Below, piece by piece: positions 35,775 through 45,635 of a stretch of DNA of 64,000 nucleotides. Position 1 is the first letter of the stretch. Every line of letters starts with the position of its first letter. The stretch is from Saprospiraceae bacterium. GTDB taxonomy: Bacteria > Bacteroidota > Bacteroidia > Chitinophagales > Saprospiraceae. Both the position numbers and the translations under genes were made by a program. The notes under the pieces were generated by a model. The model was not told where the DNA came from. It worked only from the letters and a program-made list of their open reading frames with translations, and searched no databases. Location: the NCBI GenBank assembly GCA_016787575.1, contig JAEUUO010000013.1, positions 62,001 through 126,000 of the forward strand, in the 5' to 3' direction.

Positions 35775-38270
35775 TTAATTCCGGAGCAAATTATACAATG
35801 ACAAAAAATTAATATCCTGACTTTTTAGATTTATTTCATCGGTTTTGCATTCAACTTTTAAAATTTCTGTTGGATTTAAATCAAAGTAATTAGGAAAAAA
35901 TTGAGTGGATTTACTCTCTTTTAAATAAACACTCTTTGCAAAATTTTTTGAATAAATACTAAAGCGATATCCTTGATTTGTTTTTTCAAAATCTGTAATC
36001 TCAATAACAGGATCTAATAAATTTAAATTCTTGAATCGATCAAAAAAACTTGTAGTGTTTCCGGATCGGTATTTATTCTTCCATTTTAGATAGAGATAGT
36101 AGTCTTGGGTAAATTCAAGCTTTTTTAAATCATGAGGGATTGTTAAAATCAACTGCGAACTGTCTTTGATTATGGTTCCATCCCAATGATCATAAAATAT
36201 AAAATTGCCAGCAAAGTCCTGTAAATGGATATCCAATTCCAAAGGTTCGTCATTTATTAAATCAGACAATGCATAGATTGAAATGCCTTTTTCATTTAGA
36301 ACTGCAGTAAATTGCAATGGTTCAAACGTTTTTTTAACCAGATGTTGCATTGCTTTGTAGCGCCCTGCATGATCAATTCCAGACCATGAAATACCTGGCC
36401 AGCAATCGTTGTATTGCCAGTACAAGGTCCCCATGCAATAAGGCTTTGAAAGTCTGTGTTTGCGTATGATTTTACAAATACCTTCTGCCTGACATACTTG
36501 ATTAAGGTAAATTAATTCTTCAAAATTTCGTGGCTCCGGAAAATCTAACAATATGTATTTTTTTATAAGCTTATTGCCCCTTGGATGTTTTTGATGATTT
36601 AAAATACTTTTAGATTCTAATTGCAAATCACCTTCAGTTGCAATCGAATTTAATGTAACCAAAGAAGGAAGTGACTGAAAACCAAACTCACTCATGAATC
36701 GAGGCACTCGATCTTCCAATTGTTCAAAGGGCATTTCATCATGCCATAATCCCCAATCGTGTGCATCGCCGTTATTTGTAAATCGTTTGTCACCTCTGCC
36801 ATATAAAGGAGAAGATTCCCAGTAGGAAGTGCCATTGCTGTAGCGTTTTACAGCTTCTGGTAAAATATTTTTAAACAAGGATTGATAATCATTCCAGATT
36901 CGTTCTTGATTAGAATTAGATATCAACAATTGCCAGCCCCATCGATGCCATCCTTCATTGTTTTCGTTATTACCACACCACAATGCAATGCAAGCATGGC
37001 TGCTGAGTCGCTTTACTTGTTCTTCTGCTTCCAATGCAACATTGGTAAGAAAGGTGGAGTCACCCGGATACATACCACAGGCAAACATAAAGTCTTGCCA
37101 AATCAGAATTCCTTTTTCATCACATGCATTATAAAAGCTGTCGGTTTCATATTGACCACCTCCCCAAATACGTAACATGTTAAAATTGCATGCTGCTGCT
37201 TCATCCAAAATGCGGTTCGGAAAATCATGGCTTGGAAATAAAATCTCTTGCGGAATATAATTGGCGCCTTTACAAAAAATCCTTTTACCATTCACTAAAA
37301 AATAAAAGGAAGAACCGAATTCATCTGCTTGATTAATTAATCGGATGGTTCTAATACCCGTATTCCATTTTTTTAATAAGCGTTTTTGGCCTGGTTCTAA
37401 AACTGATAATTTACATGCATACAATTTTTGAGGGCCACTTCCATTGGGCCACCACAATTCTGGATTTTTAATTACTATAGAATGTGTACAATGATTTAAT
37501 CCAAATTGAGATGAACAATCAAAATTAAACATTTGCTTGTCTATTTCAAGTTCAAAACTTTGGAGTTTGTCCAGTCCTGAATAAAAATCCATCTCGAGAT
37601 TTAATACGGCTTCCAGTGAATCAATTTTTTTTGTATGCAATGCGGCAGTTTCAAGTAAAACTTCATTCCAGCCAATAATAGAAATTGGTTTTGTGATTCC
37701 GGCACTTTCTAATACAGGTCCAAAATCCCAACCAAATTGAAATTGCGGTTTGCGTACCATTACCCGCTTTTCTCCGGGTAATTTTGTTTCGAGTTGATGA
37801 AATAAAGAATCCGCCACCTTGCTTGCGGAGCGAATTTTAATAATTAAGCTGTTGGTTCCCGGTCTTAATCTTGATTTGATATCAAATTTCCAGTTTCTGA
37901 ATGCATTGTCAGATGAACCAATCAACACATCGTTCAAATATAAACTACAATACGTATCAAGCCCAGGGCATTCTAAATAAAGATGATCAAATGATAAGTG
38001 ACTTGAATCAACACGAAAATTTGACTTAAACCACCAATCTTTTTCACTGACCCATTGAACTTCAGATTCATTTTCAGAAAAATATGGATTAGGGATTTTT
38101 GAATTTTCAAGTAAGGCTGTAAATGAATTTCCAGGTATTTTACATGCAAGCCACTCGAGACTGTCTGCCGAGCTAAAAAACCAATCCGTTTTCAATTGAA
38201 TTTGCATTTGGCCTGGTAGTTTTACCAAAAGAATTAAAAACAGAACAAAACTATGTGAAATCCGAAGCAT
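35775..38270 (-). CDS. GH2 family beta-mannosidase-like glycoside hydrolase
   Basis: 831 residues from the ATG at 38270 (an upstream TTG at 38279 also reads through). A signal peptide (about 1-22) is followed by a sugar-binding jelly roll (FDHLYLECPGLDTYCSLYLNDVLIG), an Ig domain and the TIM barrel. The catalytic acid/base is in LWCGNNENNEGWHRW and the nucleophile in FMSEFGFQSLPS; LRIWGGGQYETDSFY is a further GH2 mannosidase mark. This is the closest of the GH2 types to beta-mannosidase, cutting terminal beta-mannose from glycans; the sequence does not exclude other aryl-sugar substrates. It probably acts in the periplasm and lies just after a terminator. Confidence 0.88.
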   Translation of the reverse strand: MLRISHSFVLFLILLVKLPGQMQIQLKTDWFFSSADSLEWLACKIPGNSFTALLENSKIPNPYFSENESEVQWVSEKDWWFKSNFRVDSSHLSFDHLYLECPGLDTYCSLYLNDVLIGSSDNAFRNWKFDIKSRLRPGTNSLIIKIRSASKVADSLFHQLETKLPGEKRVMVRKPQFQFGWDFGPVLESAGITKPISIIGWNEVLLETAALHTKKIDSLEAVLNLEMDFYSGLDKLQSFELEIDKQMFNFDCSSQFGLNHCTHSIVIKNPELWWPNGSGPQKLYACKLSVLEPGQKRLLKKWNTGIRTIRLINQADEFGSSFYFLVNGKRIFCKGANYIPQEILFPSHDFPNRILDEAAACNFNMLRIWGGGQYETDSFYNACDEKGILIWQDFMFACGMYPGDSTFLTNVALEAEEQVKRLSSHACIALWCGNNENNEGWHRWGWQLLISNSNQERIWNDYQSLFKNILPEAVKRYSNGTSYWESSPLYGRGDKRFTNNGDAHDWGLWHDEMPFEQLEDRVPRFMSEFGFQSLPSLVTLNSIATEGDLQLESKSILNHQKHPRGNKLIKKYILLDFPEPRNFEELIYLNQVCQAEGICKIIRKHRLSKPYCMGTLYWQYNDCWPGISWSGIDHAGRYKAMQHLVKKTFEPLQFTAVLNEKGISIYALSDLINDEPLELDIHLQDFAGNFIFYDHWDGTIIKDSSQLILTIPHDLKKLEFTQDYYLYLKWKNKYRSGNTTSFFDRFKNLNLLDPVIEITDFEKTNQGYRFSIYSKNFAKSVYLKESKSTQFFPNYFDLNPTEILKVECKTDEINLKSQDINFLSLYNLLRN

Positions 38271-38282
38271 AGGACGCAAAAT

Positions 38283-38315
38283 AAAAAAGGCTTTCCGGAA
38301 AGGAAAGCCTTTTTT
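38283..38315. terminator. bidirectional intrinsic terminator
   Basis: A 9-bp stem AGGCTTTCC (38288-38296) with GGAAAGCCT (38302-38310), flanked by six As and six Ts, so it can act on both strands. On the minus strand it ends the Cys-rich gene, 17 bp past its stop. Confidence 0.85.
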
Positions 38316-38332
38316 ATAATTTAGATTGAAAA

Positions 38333-38779
38333 TTATTCAGATTTTGTCTGAGGAGCTGGTGCTACATTTTCAGTTTGAACAGCAGCAGTAGATTTAGATT
38401 TGCAACATGCTTTTCCGTTGGCTGCACCTTTAGCACAGCATGCTTTAGAAGAAGAGCAAGATTTTCCAGCCGCACCAACAGCAGAAGCTTCAGTACTTGG
38501 AATACTCACAAAACTAGCTGTAGCGTCGTCGTAACGAACTGCAGTTTTTGATACATTGCCTTGAGCATCTTTTGACATTTTCATGAAACATACGCTGCCA
38601 TTTTCGCAAACTTTGGTTTCAATACTTGGATCATTCGCAGCAGCTTTCATAGCTGTTTCGCTTGGTTTAGCACAAGATTTAGCTTCAGCAGTTTTTGCAC
38701 CATGTGAGCAAGTTTGAGCAGATACAGTACCGGCTGAAATCAAGAAAGCAAAACCTAATAAAAGAAATAAATTTTTCAT
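38333..38779 (-). CDS. small secreted Cys-rich protein, function unknown
   Basis: 148 residues with a clear Sec signal peptide (about 1-21, cleaved near VSAQ). The mature part is Ala/Ser/Lys-rich with nine cysteines: a spaced pair in CSHGAK and SCAK, VCENGSVC, then a C-terminal cluster CSSSKACC ... KACC with two CC pairs. It is hydrophilic and has no recognised enzyme fold. The cysteine pattern is compatible with metal binding or disulfide cross-linking, but there is no proof. A TAnnTTTG box (38808-38815) sits about 29 bp upstream of the start, and the gene ends at a strong terminator, so it is a single transcription unit. Confidence 0.75.
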   Translation of the reverse strand: MKNLFLLLGFAFLISAGTVSAQTCSHGAKTAEAKSCAKPSETAMKAAANDPSIETKVCENGSVCFMKMSKDAQGNVSKTAVRYDDATASFVSIPSTEASAVGAAGKSCSSSKACCAKGAANGKACCKSKSTAAVQTENVAPAPQTKSE

Positions 38780-38807
38780 ATTTTTAACTGTTTTTTTAAA
38801 TGTATTA

Positions 38808-38815
38808 CAAAGATA
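38808..38815 (-). promoter_or_regulatory. candidate -7 promoter element of the Cys-rich gene
   Basis: TATCTTTG on the minus strand, a full match to the Bacteroidota -7 consensus TAnnTTTG, 29 bp before the start codon. I see no TTTG at the usual -33 distance, so the call rests on the -7 element alone. Confidence 0.4.
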
Positions 38816-38884
38816 AAACGTCCTACATTTATATTTAGTTCTATGTTAAAGCATTTAACGAGAATTTAAGACATCACAATTATT

Positions 38885-39301
38885 ATGATTTTTAATAAAT
38901 TACACATTATCAGCCTTTTATCAATTATACTTGTTGGGAATTCTTGTAGTTCTTCTAAACAAGATCCCAATCCGGAATACATAAAAATTGGAAATGGGGG
39001 TGGATTTGCAGGAATCGAAACAGTTTATACGATTAATCTGAAAGGTTCTGTAGATCAGGGAGGCACCCAAATTGGAAACTTAAAAAAAGCGGATATCAGC
39101 CAATTGACCCGAAACATTGAAATTTTACAATTAGACCAATTGGAATGGAATCAACCAGGCAACCTTTACAAATTTATTGAATACAAAATTGGAACCAAAA
39201 TGCATCGGATGAGTTGGGATAGCAATTCGCCGGATGTTAATAATAATCTCAATTTATTTTACAATCACGCCCTTCACCTAATTCAAAAATTGAATTCATG
39301 A
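38885..39301 (+). CDS. hypothetical lipoprotein
   Basis: 138 residues with a lipoprotein signal (lipobox GNSC, C21). The mature domain is beta-rich: GGGFAGIETVYTINLKGSVDQGG ... RNIEILQLDQLEWNQPG ... YKFIEYKIGTKMHRM. It has the look of a widely distributed Bacteroidota lipoprotein family with no assigned function. Its stop overlaps the ATG of the downstream M4 protease by 4 bp, so the two are translationally coupled and could work together; this is inference. Confidence 0.7.
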   Translation: MIFNKLHIISLLSIILVGNSCSSSKQDPNPEYIKIGNGGGFAGIETVYTINLKGSVDQGGTQIGNLKKADISQLTRNIEILQLDQLEWNQPGNLYKFIEYKIGTKMHRMSWDSNSPDVNNNLNLFYNHALHLIQKLNS

Positions 39302-42300
39302 AAAAATTTACCTTCAGTCTTTTGCTAACATCGCTCATGTTGCAGATTGTTTCTGCACAGGTTTTTAAAAAACCGCATCAGTTTACAATTAACAATGGGA
39401 CTAAGATTGAAAATAAAATTTTGATTAAACCCTCTGGTTTATTGCCAAAACTTGAAGCTTCAAATTTACCGGTAATCAATCCGGTTTACATTTCATTGCC
39501 AGGACAGCAATTGCAAGCAAATAAATCTGCGTTGCAAATTATCCAAATGAATGACGAAGGAATACCAACACGATTTTTAACAAATAACAAACACCCTCAA
39601 GTGCAATTGCCTGATGCCCAGTATTGGGCAAAACAACTACCAAAAAGTTTAGGATTGCCGGATTATGCAGCAACTGATTTTTTAATCAGGAATGAAGAAA
39701 AAGACGAACAAGGAATCATTCATCTTAAGTATGACCAAACTTTTGAAGGTGTTCCGGTGATAAATGGTGAATATTTTGTACATATTTATCCTGATCAAAA
39801 AGTAATGGCTCATGGTGCAATATCATTGCCTGACAATTATTTAGATTCAAAAATAGATGAAAATATAGCGTATACCATAGCACAAGTCGAACTTAAAAGA
39901 ACTGGAATTCATTTTGCAGCTGAAAATGTGGAACACGCTTCATTTATAAAATTGGGCTTGCAAGCAGCAAGATTGGCTTATTGGTCAGATCCAATAAATA
40001 ATGAATGGCATTTGGTTTATGAATTGGATGTTTTTCCAAATGCAATTTCGCGCTACACGGTATTAGTTGATGCAGTGTCTGGATCTGTATTAAAATCCTA
40101 TCAAAGACATTGTTTGCTATCTAATTCGAAGCAAGCTCATACGCATGCATTGCCAAAACAGGAGGAACCACCACAGGGAGCAGAAGTTACTACCGCCAAA
40201 GATTTGTTGGATATAACACGTTCACTGAATGTGTGGAGAGAAAATTCAACGGTTTACCTGATTGATGGGTCCAGACCCATGTTTAAACCAGCTTCTTTTA
40301 AATTGGATAATCCGATTGGAGCAATCTGGACTTTGGATGCAAAAAGTACCAACCCTAACAATTTAAAAGTAGATCAAATTAAATCTACCAACAATACCTG
40401 GGCTAAAAATGCTGTGTCTGCTCATTACAATGCCGGCATTGCATTTGAATATTACACCAACACACACAGCCGGAATTCCATCAATGGAAAAGGAGGTTCT
40501 ATCATTTCTGTCATCAATGTCAATGATGAAAGCGGTGGTGGATTAGACAATGCATTTTGGAATGGACAAGCCATGTTTTATGGTAATGGAGCACAGTCAT
40601 TTAATCCACTGGCCAGAGGGCTGGATGTTGCAGGTCATGAAATGTCTCATGGTGTAATTGAAAGTACAGCTAATTTAGATTACGAAGGCGAATCAGGTGC
40701 CATCAATGAATCTTTTGCAGATGTATTCGGCGTTTTGATTGACCGGGATGATTGGAAAGTAGGGGAGGATGTTGTTCGCCTGAGCGAATTCCCTTCGGGT
40801 GCTTTGCGAAACATGAGTGATCCTCACAATGGTGCACAAACAGGAGATTACGGAAGATGGCAACCAAGACATGTAAATGAACAATATAAAGGAACGGCCG
40901 ACAACGGAGGAGTCCATATTAACAGTGGGATTCCAAATTATGCATTTTACCTTTTTGTTCAGGAATTAGCCAAAACATCCAACGAATCAGCAGCCAAAGG
41001 AGTCGCAGAAAAAGTTTATTACAAAGCATTGAGCCAATATTTAACCCGTTCATCTAAATTTAAAGAATTGCGCCCTGCTGTCGAACAAGCATGTATTGAT
41101 TTGCATGGCAATAATTCTGCAATTCACAACGCTGCAAAAAAAGCTTTTGATATGGTAGGGATTGGTTCAAGTGGTACTCCAGGAGGAGGTGGAACCAATT
41201 ACCAGAAAGATTTACCGGTTAACCCGGGGAAGGAATTTGTAGTTTGTACCGATGATAATTTTGATGGTGTCTATTTGATCAATCTAGCTTCTGGTGCAAT
41301 TAGCCAATTAAGTCAAAATGCAGTTAAAAGCAAACCAAGTGTTTCTGATGATGGATCTGAAATTTACTATGTTGGAGATGATTCTAAATTGTACGGACTA
41401 TTTTACAATACGAGTACAAAACAATATCAGGAATTCATTCTGGATAGTGATCCTATCTATAGAAATGCATGCATCTCTAAAGATGGTGCTTTTCTTGCTG
41501 TTCTATACGAGCAGGCAGAAAATAAAATTCACATTTATCAGTTTGCCAATCAAAAGTGGAACACCTTTACACTCAACAATCCAACTACAGGATCGGGTGT
41601 AAATACATCCAACGTTAAATACGCAGACTTTTTGGATTTTGAACATTCTGGACAATATCTTATGTACGACTGTTTAAGTGAATTGGATAACGGTACGTCA
41701 GATCCATATGAATACTGGGATATTGGTTTTGTCAGAGTTTTTGATTTAGTCACAAAAACAGTTGGAGATGGTCATATTGAAAAATTATTTAGTGATATTC
41801 CTGAAAATGTAAGCATAGGAAACCCGGTCTTTTCAAAAAATTCACCATATATCATAGCGTTTGATTATGTTGAAGCACAATCTTCATTTAATACATATTC
41901 TTTGTTGGGAGCCAATGTTGAAACCGGAGATGTTGGCGAAATTGCAATTAATAGAGATGATCTTGGATTTGCAAGTTATTCGGTCCACGATGATTTTTTA
42001 TTGTATGATGGAGTTAATAATTCAGGAGATATTTCATTAAAATACAAACCTCTTGCTAAAAGTAAAATTGCATCGAATGGAAATGAACTCTTGTTTGTAA
42101 ATGGTGCCCGATATGGTAGTTGGTTTGCTGACGGTAAAAGAAGTTTGGTTAAATCTATTAATTTGCCAGGTATAAAATTAGGATCAGTTACACCAAATCC
42201 ATTTACTGATCACATCGTTTTAAGTTTAGAATCAAAAGAGAACTTGAATGTAAGTTTAAAACTAATCGATGTTTCAGGCGCTGTACACAATGCACAGGAT

Positions 42301-42429
42301 TTTAATGTGATATCGGGTTCAAATCAATTAGTCATTCAAACAGAAGTTTTACCTTCTGGAGTTTATATTTTAAGCTTAGCGACAAAAGATGGCTATTCAA
42401 ACATATCTATAATTAAAACTGAAAACTAA
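39298..42429 (+). CDS. M4-family (thermolysin-like) metalloprotease, T9SS secreted
   Basis: 1043 residues: a signal peptide (cleaved near VSAQ), an FTP-like propeptide, and an M4 peptidase domain at about 320-610. The zinc site is complete: H447-E448-x-x-H451, with the third ligand E471 in GAINESFAD, exactly 24 residues after the first His as in thermolysin, and a transition-state His at H540 in GGVHINSG. A C-terminal beta-propeller-like region follows (TDDNFDGVYLINLASG) and a T9SS sorting domain from about 970 (VTPNPFTDHIVLSLES ... GVYILSLATKDGYS). It is probably released to degrade external protein. No bacterial lineage-specific oddity. Confidence 0.93.
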   Translation: MKKFTFSLLLTSLMLQIVSAQVFKKPHQFTINNGTKIENKILIKPSGLLPKLEASNLPVINPVYISLPGQQLQANKSALQIIQMNDEGIPTRFLTNNKHPQVQLPDAQYWAKQLPKSLGLPDYAATDFLIRNEEKDEQGIIHLKYDQTFEGVPVINGEYFVHIYPDQKVMAHGAISLPDNYLDSKIDENIAYTIAQVELKRTGIHFAAENVEHASFIKLGLQAARLAYWSDPINNEWHLVYELDVFPNAISRYTVLVDAVSGSVLKSYQRHCLLSNSKQAHTHALPKQEEPPQGAEVTTAKDLLDITRSLNVWRENSTVYLIDGSRPMFKPASFKLDNPIGAIWTLDAKSTNPNNLKVDQIKSTNNTWAKNAVSAHYNAGIAFEYYTNTHSRNSINGKGGSIISVINVNDESGGGLDNAFWNGQAMFYGNGAQSFNPLARGLDVAGHEMSHGVIESTANLDYEGESGAINESFADVFGVLIDRDDWKVGEDVVRLSEFPSGALRNMSDPHNGAQTGDYGRWQPRHVNEQYKGTADNGGVHINSGIPNYAFYLFVQELAKTSNESAAKGVAEKVYYKALSQYLTRSSKFKELRPAVEQACIDLHGNNSAIHNAAKKAFDMVGIGSSGTPGGGGTNYQKDLPVNPGKEFVVCTDDNFDGVYLINLASGAISQLSQNAVKSKPSVSDDGSEIYYVGDDSKLYGLFYNTSTKQYQEFILDSDPIYRNACISKDGAFLAVLYEQAENKIHIYQFANQKWNTFTLNNPTTGSGVNTSNVKYADFLDFEHSGQYLMYDCLSELDNGTSDPYEYWDIGFVRVFDLVTKTVGDGHIEKLFSDIPENVSIGNPVFSKNSPYIIAFDYVEAQSSFNTYSLLGANVETGDVGEIAINRDDLGFASYSVHDDFLLYDGVNNSGDISLKYKPLAKSKIASNGNELLFVNGARYGSWFADGKRSLVKSINLPGIKLGSVTPNPFTDHIVLSLESKENLNVSLKLIDVSGAVHNAQDFNVISGSNQLVIQTEVLPSGVYILSLATKDGYSNISIIKTEN

Positions 42430-42474
42430 TTTTAACTACAAGAAGGTAAAATACCAATTTTAATACCTCAATTT

Positions 42475-43449
42475 TTGAAACGGAAAATCCTGATTGTCCG
42501 GTTTAGTTCCATTGGGGACTTGATACTGATTACGCCCATCATTCGGTGTGTAAAAAAGCAATTAAATGGAGAAATTCATTTAATTACAAAAGCTGCATTT
42601 AAATCAGTATTAATCAACAATCCGTATATAGACAAACACTGGAGTTTTGAGAAATCTGTTTTTGAATGTATTGATGCACTCAAGGATGAAAATTTTGATA
42701 TTGTAGTTGATCTGCAGAAAAACTTGCGATCTCTTTTGTTGAGAACAATTCTTCGTAAAAATTCCTATAGTTTCGATAAAATTAATTTTAAGAAATGGTT
42801 GATGTGTAATTTGAAACTCAACTTCATGCCAGATAAGCATTTGGTTGATCGGTATTTTGATGGAGTGCAAAGACTTAAAGTGATTAATGACGGAATGGGA
42901 TTGGACTATTTTTTTAAGCCGAATCAGGATTATAAGCACTGCATCGAGAAACTGCCGGACCATTTTGTTGCAGGTGTGTTAGGCGCGGCTCACCGCACCA
43001 AACAAATTCCTTTTGAAAAATGGCGGGAAATAATTGAAGCGGTCGAATTGCCAATTGTATTAATTGGTGGGGGTGCTGAAATTAGTTTAGGGCAAGAATT
43101 GGAAAAGGCATTTCCTGGAAAGTTTGTCAATTGTGCCGGACAATTTTCGATAGACCAGTCTGCCGCAATTTTAGCAAATTCCCGGATGGTTATTACTCCC
43201 GATACGGGAATGATGCATATTGCTGCAGCGCTGAGAAAACCCATGCATGTGGTTTGGGGGAATACCATTCCCGGATTTGGAATGTACCCATATTTTGGAA
43301 ATCAGCCAGGCAACTACCGGAGCCACGAAGTTATGAATTTAAAGTGTCGTCCATGTTCTAAATTGGGTTTTCGAACATGCCCGAAAAATCATTTTAAATG
43401 TATGATGCAACAAGAATTTTCTAAAGAGCTACTAGAATTGGAAATTTGA
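42475..43449 (+). CDS. glycosyltransferase family 9 (heptosyltransferase-like)
   Basis: 324 residues starting at TTG 42475, supported by the standard N-terminus KRKILIVRFSSIGDLILITPIIR-like right after it. The ADP-sugar site is in VLGAAHRTKQIPFEKW, and the C-terminal half holds PDTGMMHIAAALRKP. The tail is Cys-rich (CRPCSKLGFRTCP), as seen in many Bacteroidota GT9 proteins. It adds a heptose-like sugar to the LPS core. First of a four-gene surface-polysaccharide run. Confidence 0.88.
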   Translation: MKRKILIVRFSSIGDLILITPIIRCVKKQLNGEIHLITKAAFKSVLINNPYIDKHWSFEKSVFECIDALKDENFDIVVDLQKNLRSLLLRTILRKNSYSFDKINFKKWLMCNLKLNFMPDKHLVDRYFDGVQRLKVINDGMGLDYFFKPNQDYKHCIEKLPDHFVAGVLGAAHRTKQIPFEKWREIIEAVELPIVLIGGGAEISLGQELEKAFPGKFVNCAGQFSIDQSAAILANSRMVITPDTGMMHIAAALRKPMHVVWGNTIPGFGMYPYFGNQPGNYRSHEVMNLKCRPCSKLGFRTCPKNHFKCMMQQEFSKELLELEI

Positions 43450-44525
43450 TGAAAAACGCTTTTTATTATTCTGGAATTAAACCACAGCCAATAGCAGTTG
43501 AGGTTTTATTTGAATTGGATTCTTTTAAATTTATCATACATAAAGATGATCAAGACCAAATCATTGAATGGCCCATAAGTCAAATTAAACCAGACTTGAA
43601 TCATTTGGATAATAAATTGATTTTATCTTTTGGTGACACTAAACCATATGACTATTTGGAATTTCAATCTGGAGAAACTTTGACATATATTCAAAATAAG
43701 TATCCATATCATAAATGGATTCAGTCCGATAACTGGATAACTAAACATGCGTTTGGACTTATTATCGGAGCTGTATTCATTGCAATCTTTGCTATAATTG
43801 GATTGTATTTTATGCTGGCTCCAAAGTTGTCAGATAGTTTGACGAAAGCCATTCCGGTTAAATGGGAGGTTGATCTTGGAGATAAAATGTTTAAGCAATT
43901 TATGACGGATGGGAAGGAAAATTCATTGAAGTCCATGCAGCTTGATACTTTTTTTAAATTAATGAAAATCGAATCCGATTATCCTATTCGCATGCATTTT
44001 TCTGAAGATACAGTTCTGAATGCATTTGCTATGCCTGGTGGACATATCGTTGTTTATAAGGGATTGTTAGATAAGATTTCCAATTATGAAAGTTTGGCCG
44101 GATTGTTGGCTCATGAATTTACACATGTAGAAAAAAAACACAGTTTAAAATCGATTCTTAGATCTGTTTCATCTTATTTAATTCTAGCGGCCATTTTTGG
44201 TGATTTAACTGGTCTTGCAGGAATCATTTTGGAAAATGCGAATTCAATACAAAATTTATCTTATTCACGTCAATTTGAACACGAAGCAGATCAAAATGCA
44301 GTCACTATCTTATTGGACCGTAAAATTAGTTTAACGGGAATGCTTGATTTGTTTAAAGTATTTTTAAGTATCGGAACAAGAGGTTTAGCAGTCCCTGAGT
44401 TTTTAAGTACTCATCCGGTAACAGAAGAGCGTATCAAATACATTGAATCTCAGATTTCAAAACATGAATCCGAAACGATAGAGCATCAAGAACTTAAACA
44501 AGTATTTCTAAGATTGAAATTATAG
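43449..44525 (+). CDS. M48-family metalloprotease with N-terminal membrane anchor
   Basis: 358 residues from the ATG at 43449, which overlaps the GT9 stop by 1 bp. A soluble N-terminal domain (about 1-98), one membrane helix (about 101-123) and an M48 peptidase domain with H222-E223-F-T-H226 and the third ligand E279 in FEHEADQ. The helix-plus-domain layout differs from HtpX/Oma1-type proteins, which have more membrane helices. Its placement between a GT9 and Wzz genes suggests envelope maintenance, but the substrate is unknown. Confidence 0.82.
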   Translation: MKNAFYYSGIKPQPIAVEVLFELDSFKFIIHKDDQDQIIEWPISQIKPDLNHLDNKLILSFGDTKPYDYLEFQSGETLTYIQNKYPYHKWIQSDNWITKHAFGLIIGAVFIAIFAIIGLYFMLAPKLSDSLTKAIPVKWEVDLGDKMFKQFMTDGKENSLKSMQLDTFFKLMKIESDYPIRMHFSEDTVLNAFAMPGGHIVVYKGLLDKISNYESLAGLLAHEFTHVEKKHSLKSILRSVSSYLILAAIFGDLTGLAGIILENANSIQNLSYSRQFEHEADQNAVTILLDRKISLTGMLDLFKVFLSIGTRGLAVPEFLSTHPVTEERIKYIESQISKHESETIEHQELKQVFLRLKL

Positions 44526-44591
44526 TATTGATGAATATTTCGTTTTGAATAGCCTGATTACAGAGTATATTCGCATAATTTTTGAATGCAG

Positions 44592-44613
44592 CCCAATAAT
44601 TTGGGTATTTTTT
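44592..44613 (+). terminator. weak terminator-like hairpin after the M48 gene
   Basis: CCCAA (44592-44596) and TTGGG (44601-44605) with a 4-nt loop, followed by TATTTTTT. The stem is only 5 bp, so it may be a partial terminator between the M48 gene and wzz, whose start is 32 bp on. Confidence 0.35.
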
Positions 44614-44644
44614 CGTACTATTTGAATACACAAAATGAAAAATT

Positions 44645-45625
44645 ATGGAGGTTTTAAGTTTTAATGAACTTATAAAATTGATTTGGAAAAATTTTAGACT
44701 ATTATTTGTTATAGGCTTGTTGACATTAATTGGTTCGGCTTGTATTTCATTGATATTGCCTGTATATTATAAATCAACTACAACTATTTTTCCTGTTAAA
44801 TTGGCTCAGGTTCCGGTAAATGAGACTGCCTTTAGAAGAGGAAATATTAGTGATTTTGGTGAAACAGGGGAGGCTGAACAAGCATTGGAAGTTCTTAATT
44901 CAACCAGTTTGATGGAAAGAGTTGTAAATAAATTTGACCTTTACTCGCATTATAAAATCAAACAAACAGATCCTGCAGCCAAATTTTTTGTATTTAAAAC
45001 GTATGAAGGAAATGTCGATATTAAGAGAACTAAATTTAATTCTATTCAGATAACAGTCAAAGACAAAGATCCAATAATGGCTGCTAATATGGCCAATGCC
45101 ATTGCTTCTTATCTGGATACTTTAAAATATGAAATGGTCCACCTTCGTGCAAATGAGCTTGTAAACAATCTGGAGCTTCAGCATACAAAACAACAAGAAT
45201 TGATTGATAGCCTGAAAATAACAATGGATCAGCTTACCAATAAAGGAATCATGAGTCAATTTCAAAGAGGTTACTTGTTGGAGGCTTACGCGCAAGCAGT
45301 AGGTGCCGAGAGAAATCAATTAAGAATCCTGGTTGATTCCAATATTAAATATGGCGAAGAATTTGATAAAGTTGAACGAATTTATGATCGTGAAATTGAA
45401 AACATTCTGCTTATTAATAAGTATTTGGTTCAAACAAAAGCCGATGGCGCCATTCAATTTTCTCAAAAATTTGTTGTCGATGCTGCTGAACCGGCAGAGC
45501 GGAAATCATACCCGGTCAGATGGTTGGTGGTGTTGGTAAGTTTGATCAGTTCTATGTGTATTTCTATTGGCTTGTTACTAATCAGACAGAGTTGGCCTGA
45601 ATACAAGAAAAATCTGGAGTCCTAA
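44645..45625 (+). CDS. Wzz/chain-length determinant-like protein
   Basis: 326 residues with the Wzz topology: a membrane helix near 18-40, a periplasmic coiled-coil body, and a C-terminal helix near 292-316. Pro-rich YPVRWLVVLVSLISS-type end and the LPVYYKSTTTIFPV region after helix 1 are typical. No tyrosine-kinase domain is attached. Likely regulates chain length or export of a surface polysaccharide made with the adjacent ligase/polymerase. Confidence 0.82.
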   Translation: MEVLSFNELIKLIWKNFRLLFVIGLLTLIGSACISLILPVYYKSTTTIFPVKLAQVPVNETAFRRGNISDFGETGEAEQALEVLNSTSLMERVVNKFDLYSHYKIKQTDPAAKFFVFKTYEGNVDIKRTKFNSIQITVKDKDPIMAANMANAIASYLDTLKYEMVHLRANELVNNLELQHTKQQELIDSLKITMDQLTNKGIMSQFQRGYLLEAYAQAVGAERNQLRILVDSNIKYGEEFDKVERIYDREIENILLINKYLVQTKADGAIQFSQKFVVDAAEPAERKSYPVRWLVVLVSLISSMCISIGLLLIRQSWPEYKKNLES

Positions 45626-45635
45626 GCTTGAGGGA

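Noticed and set aside
42610..42963. 117-codon minus-strand frame inside the GT9 gene
   Set aside because: Shadow frame without motif.
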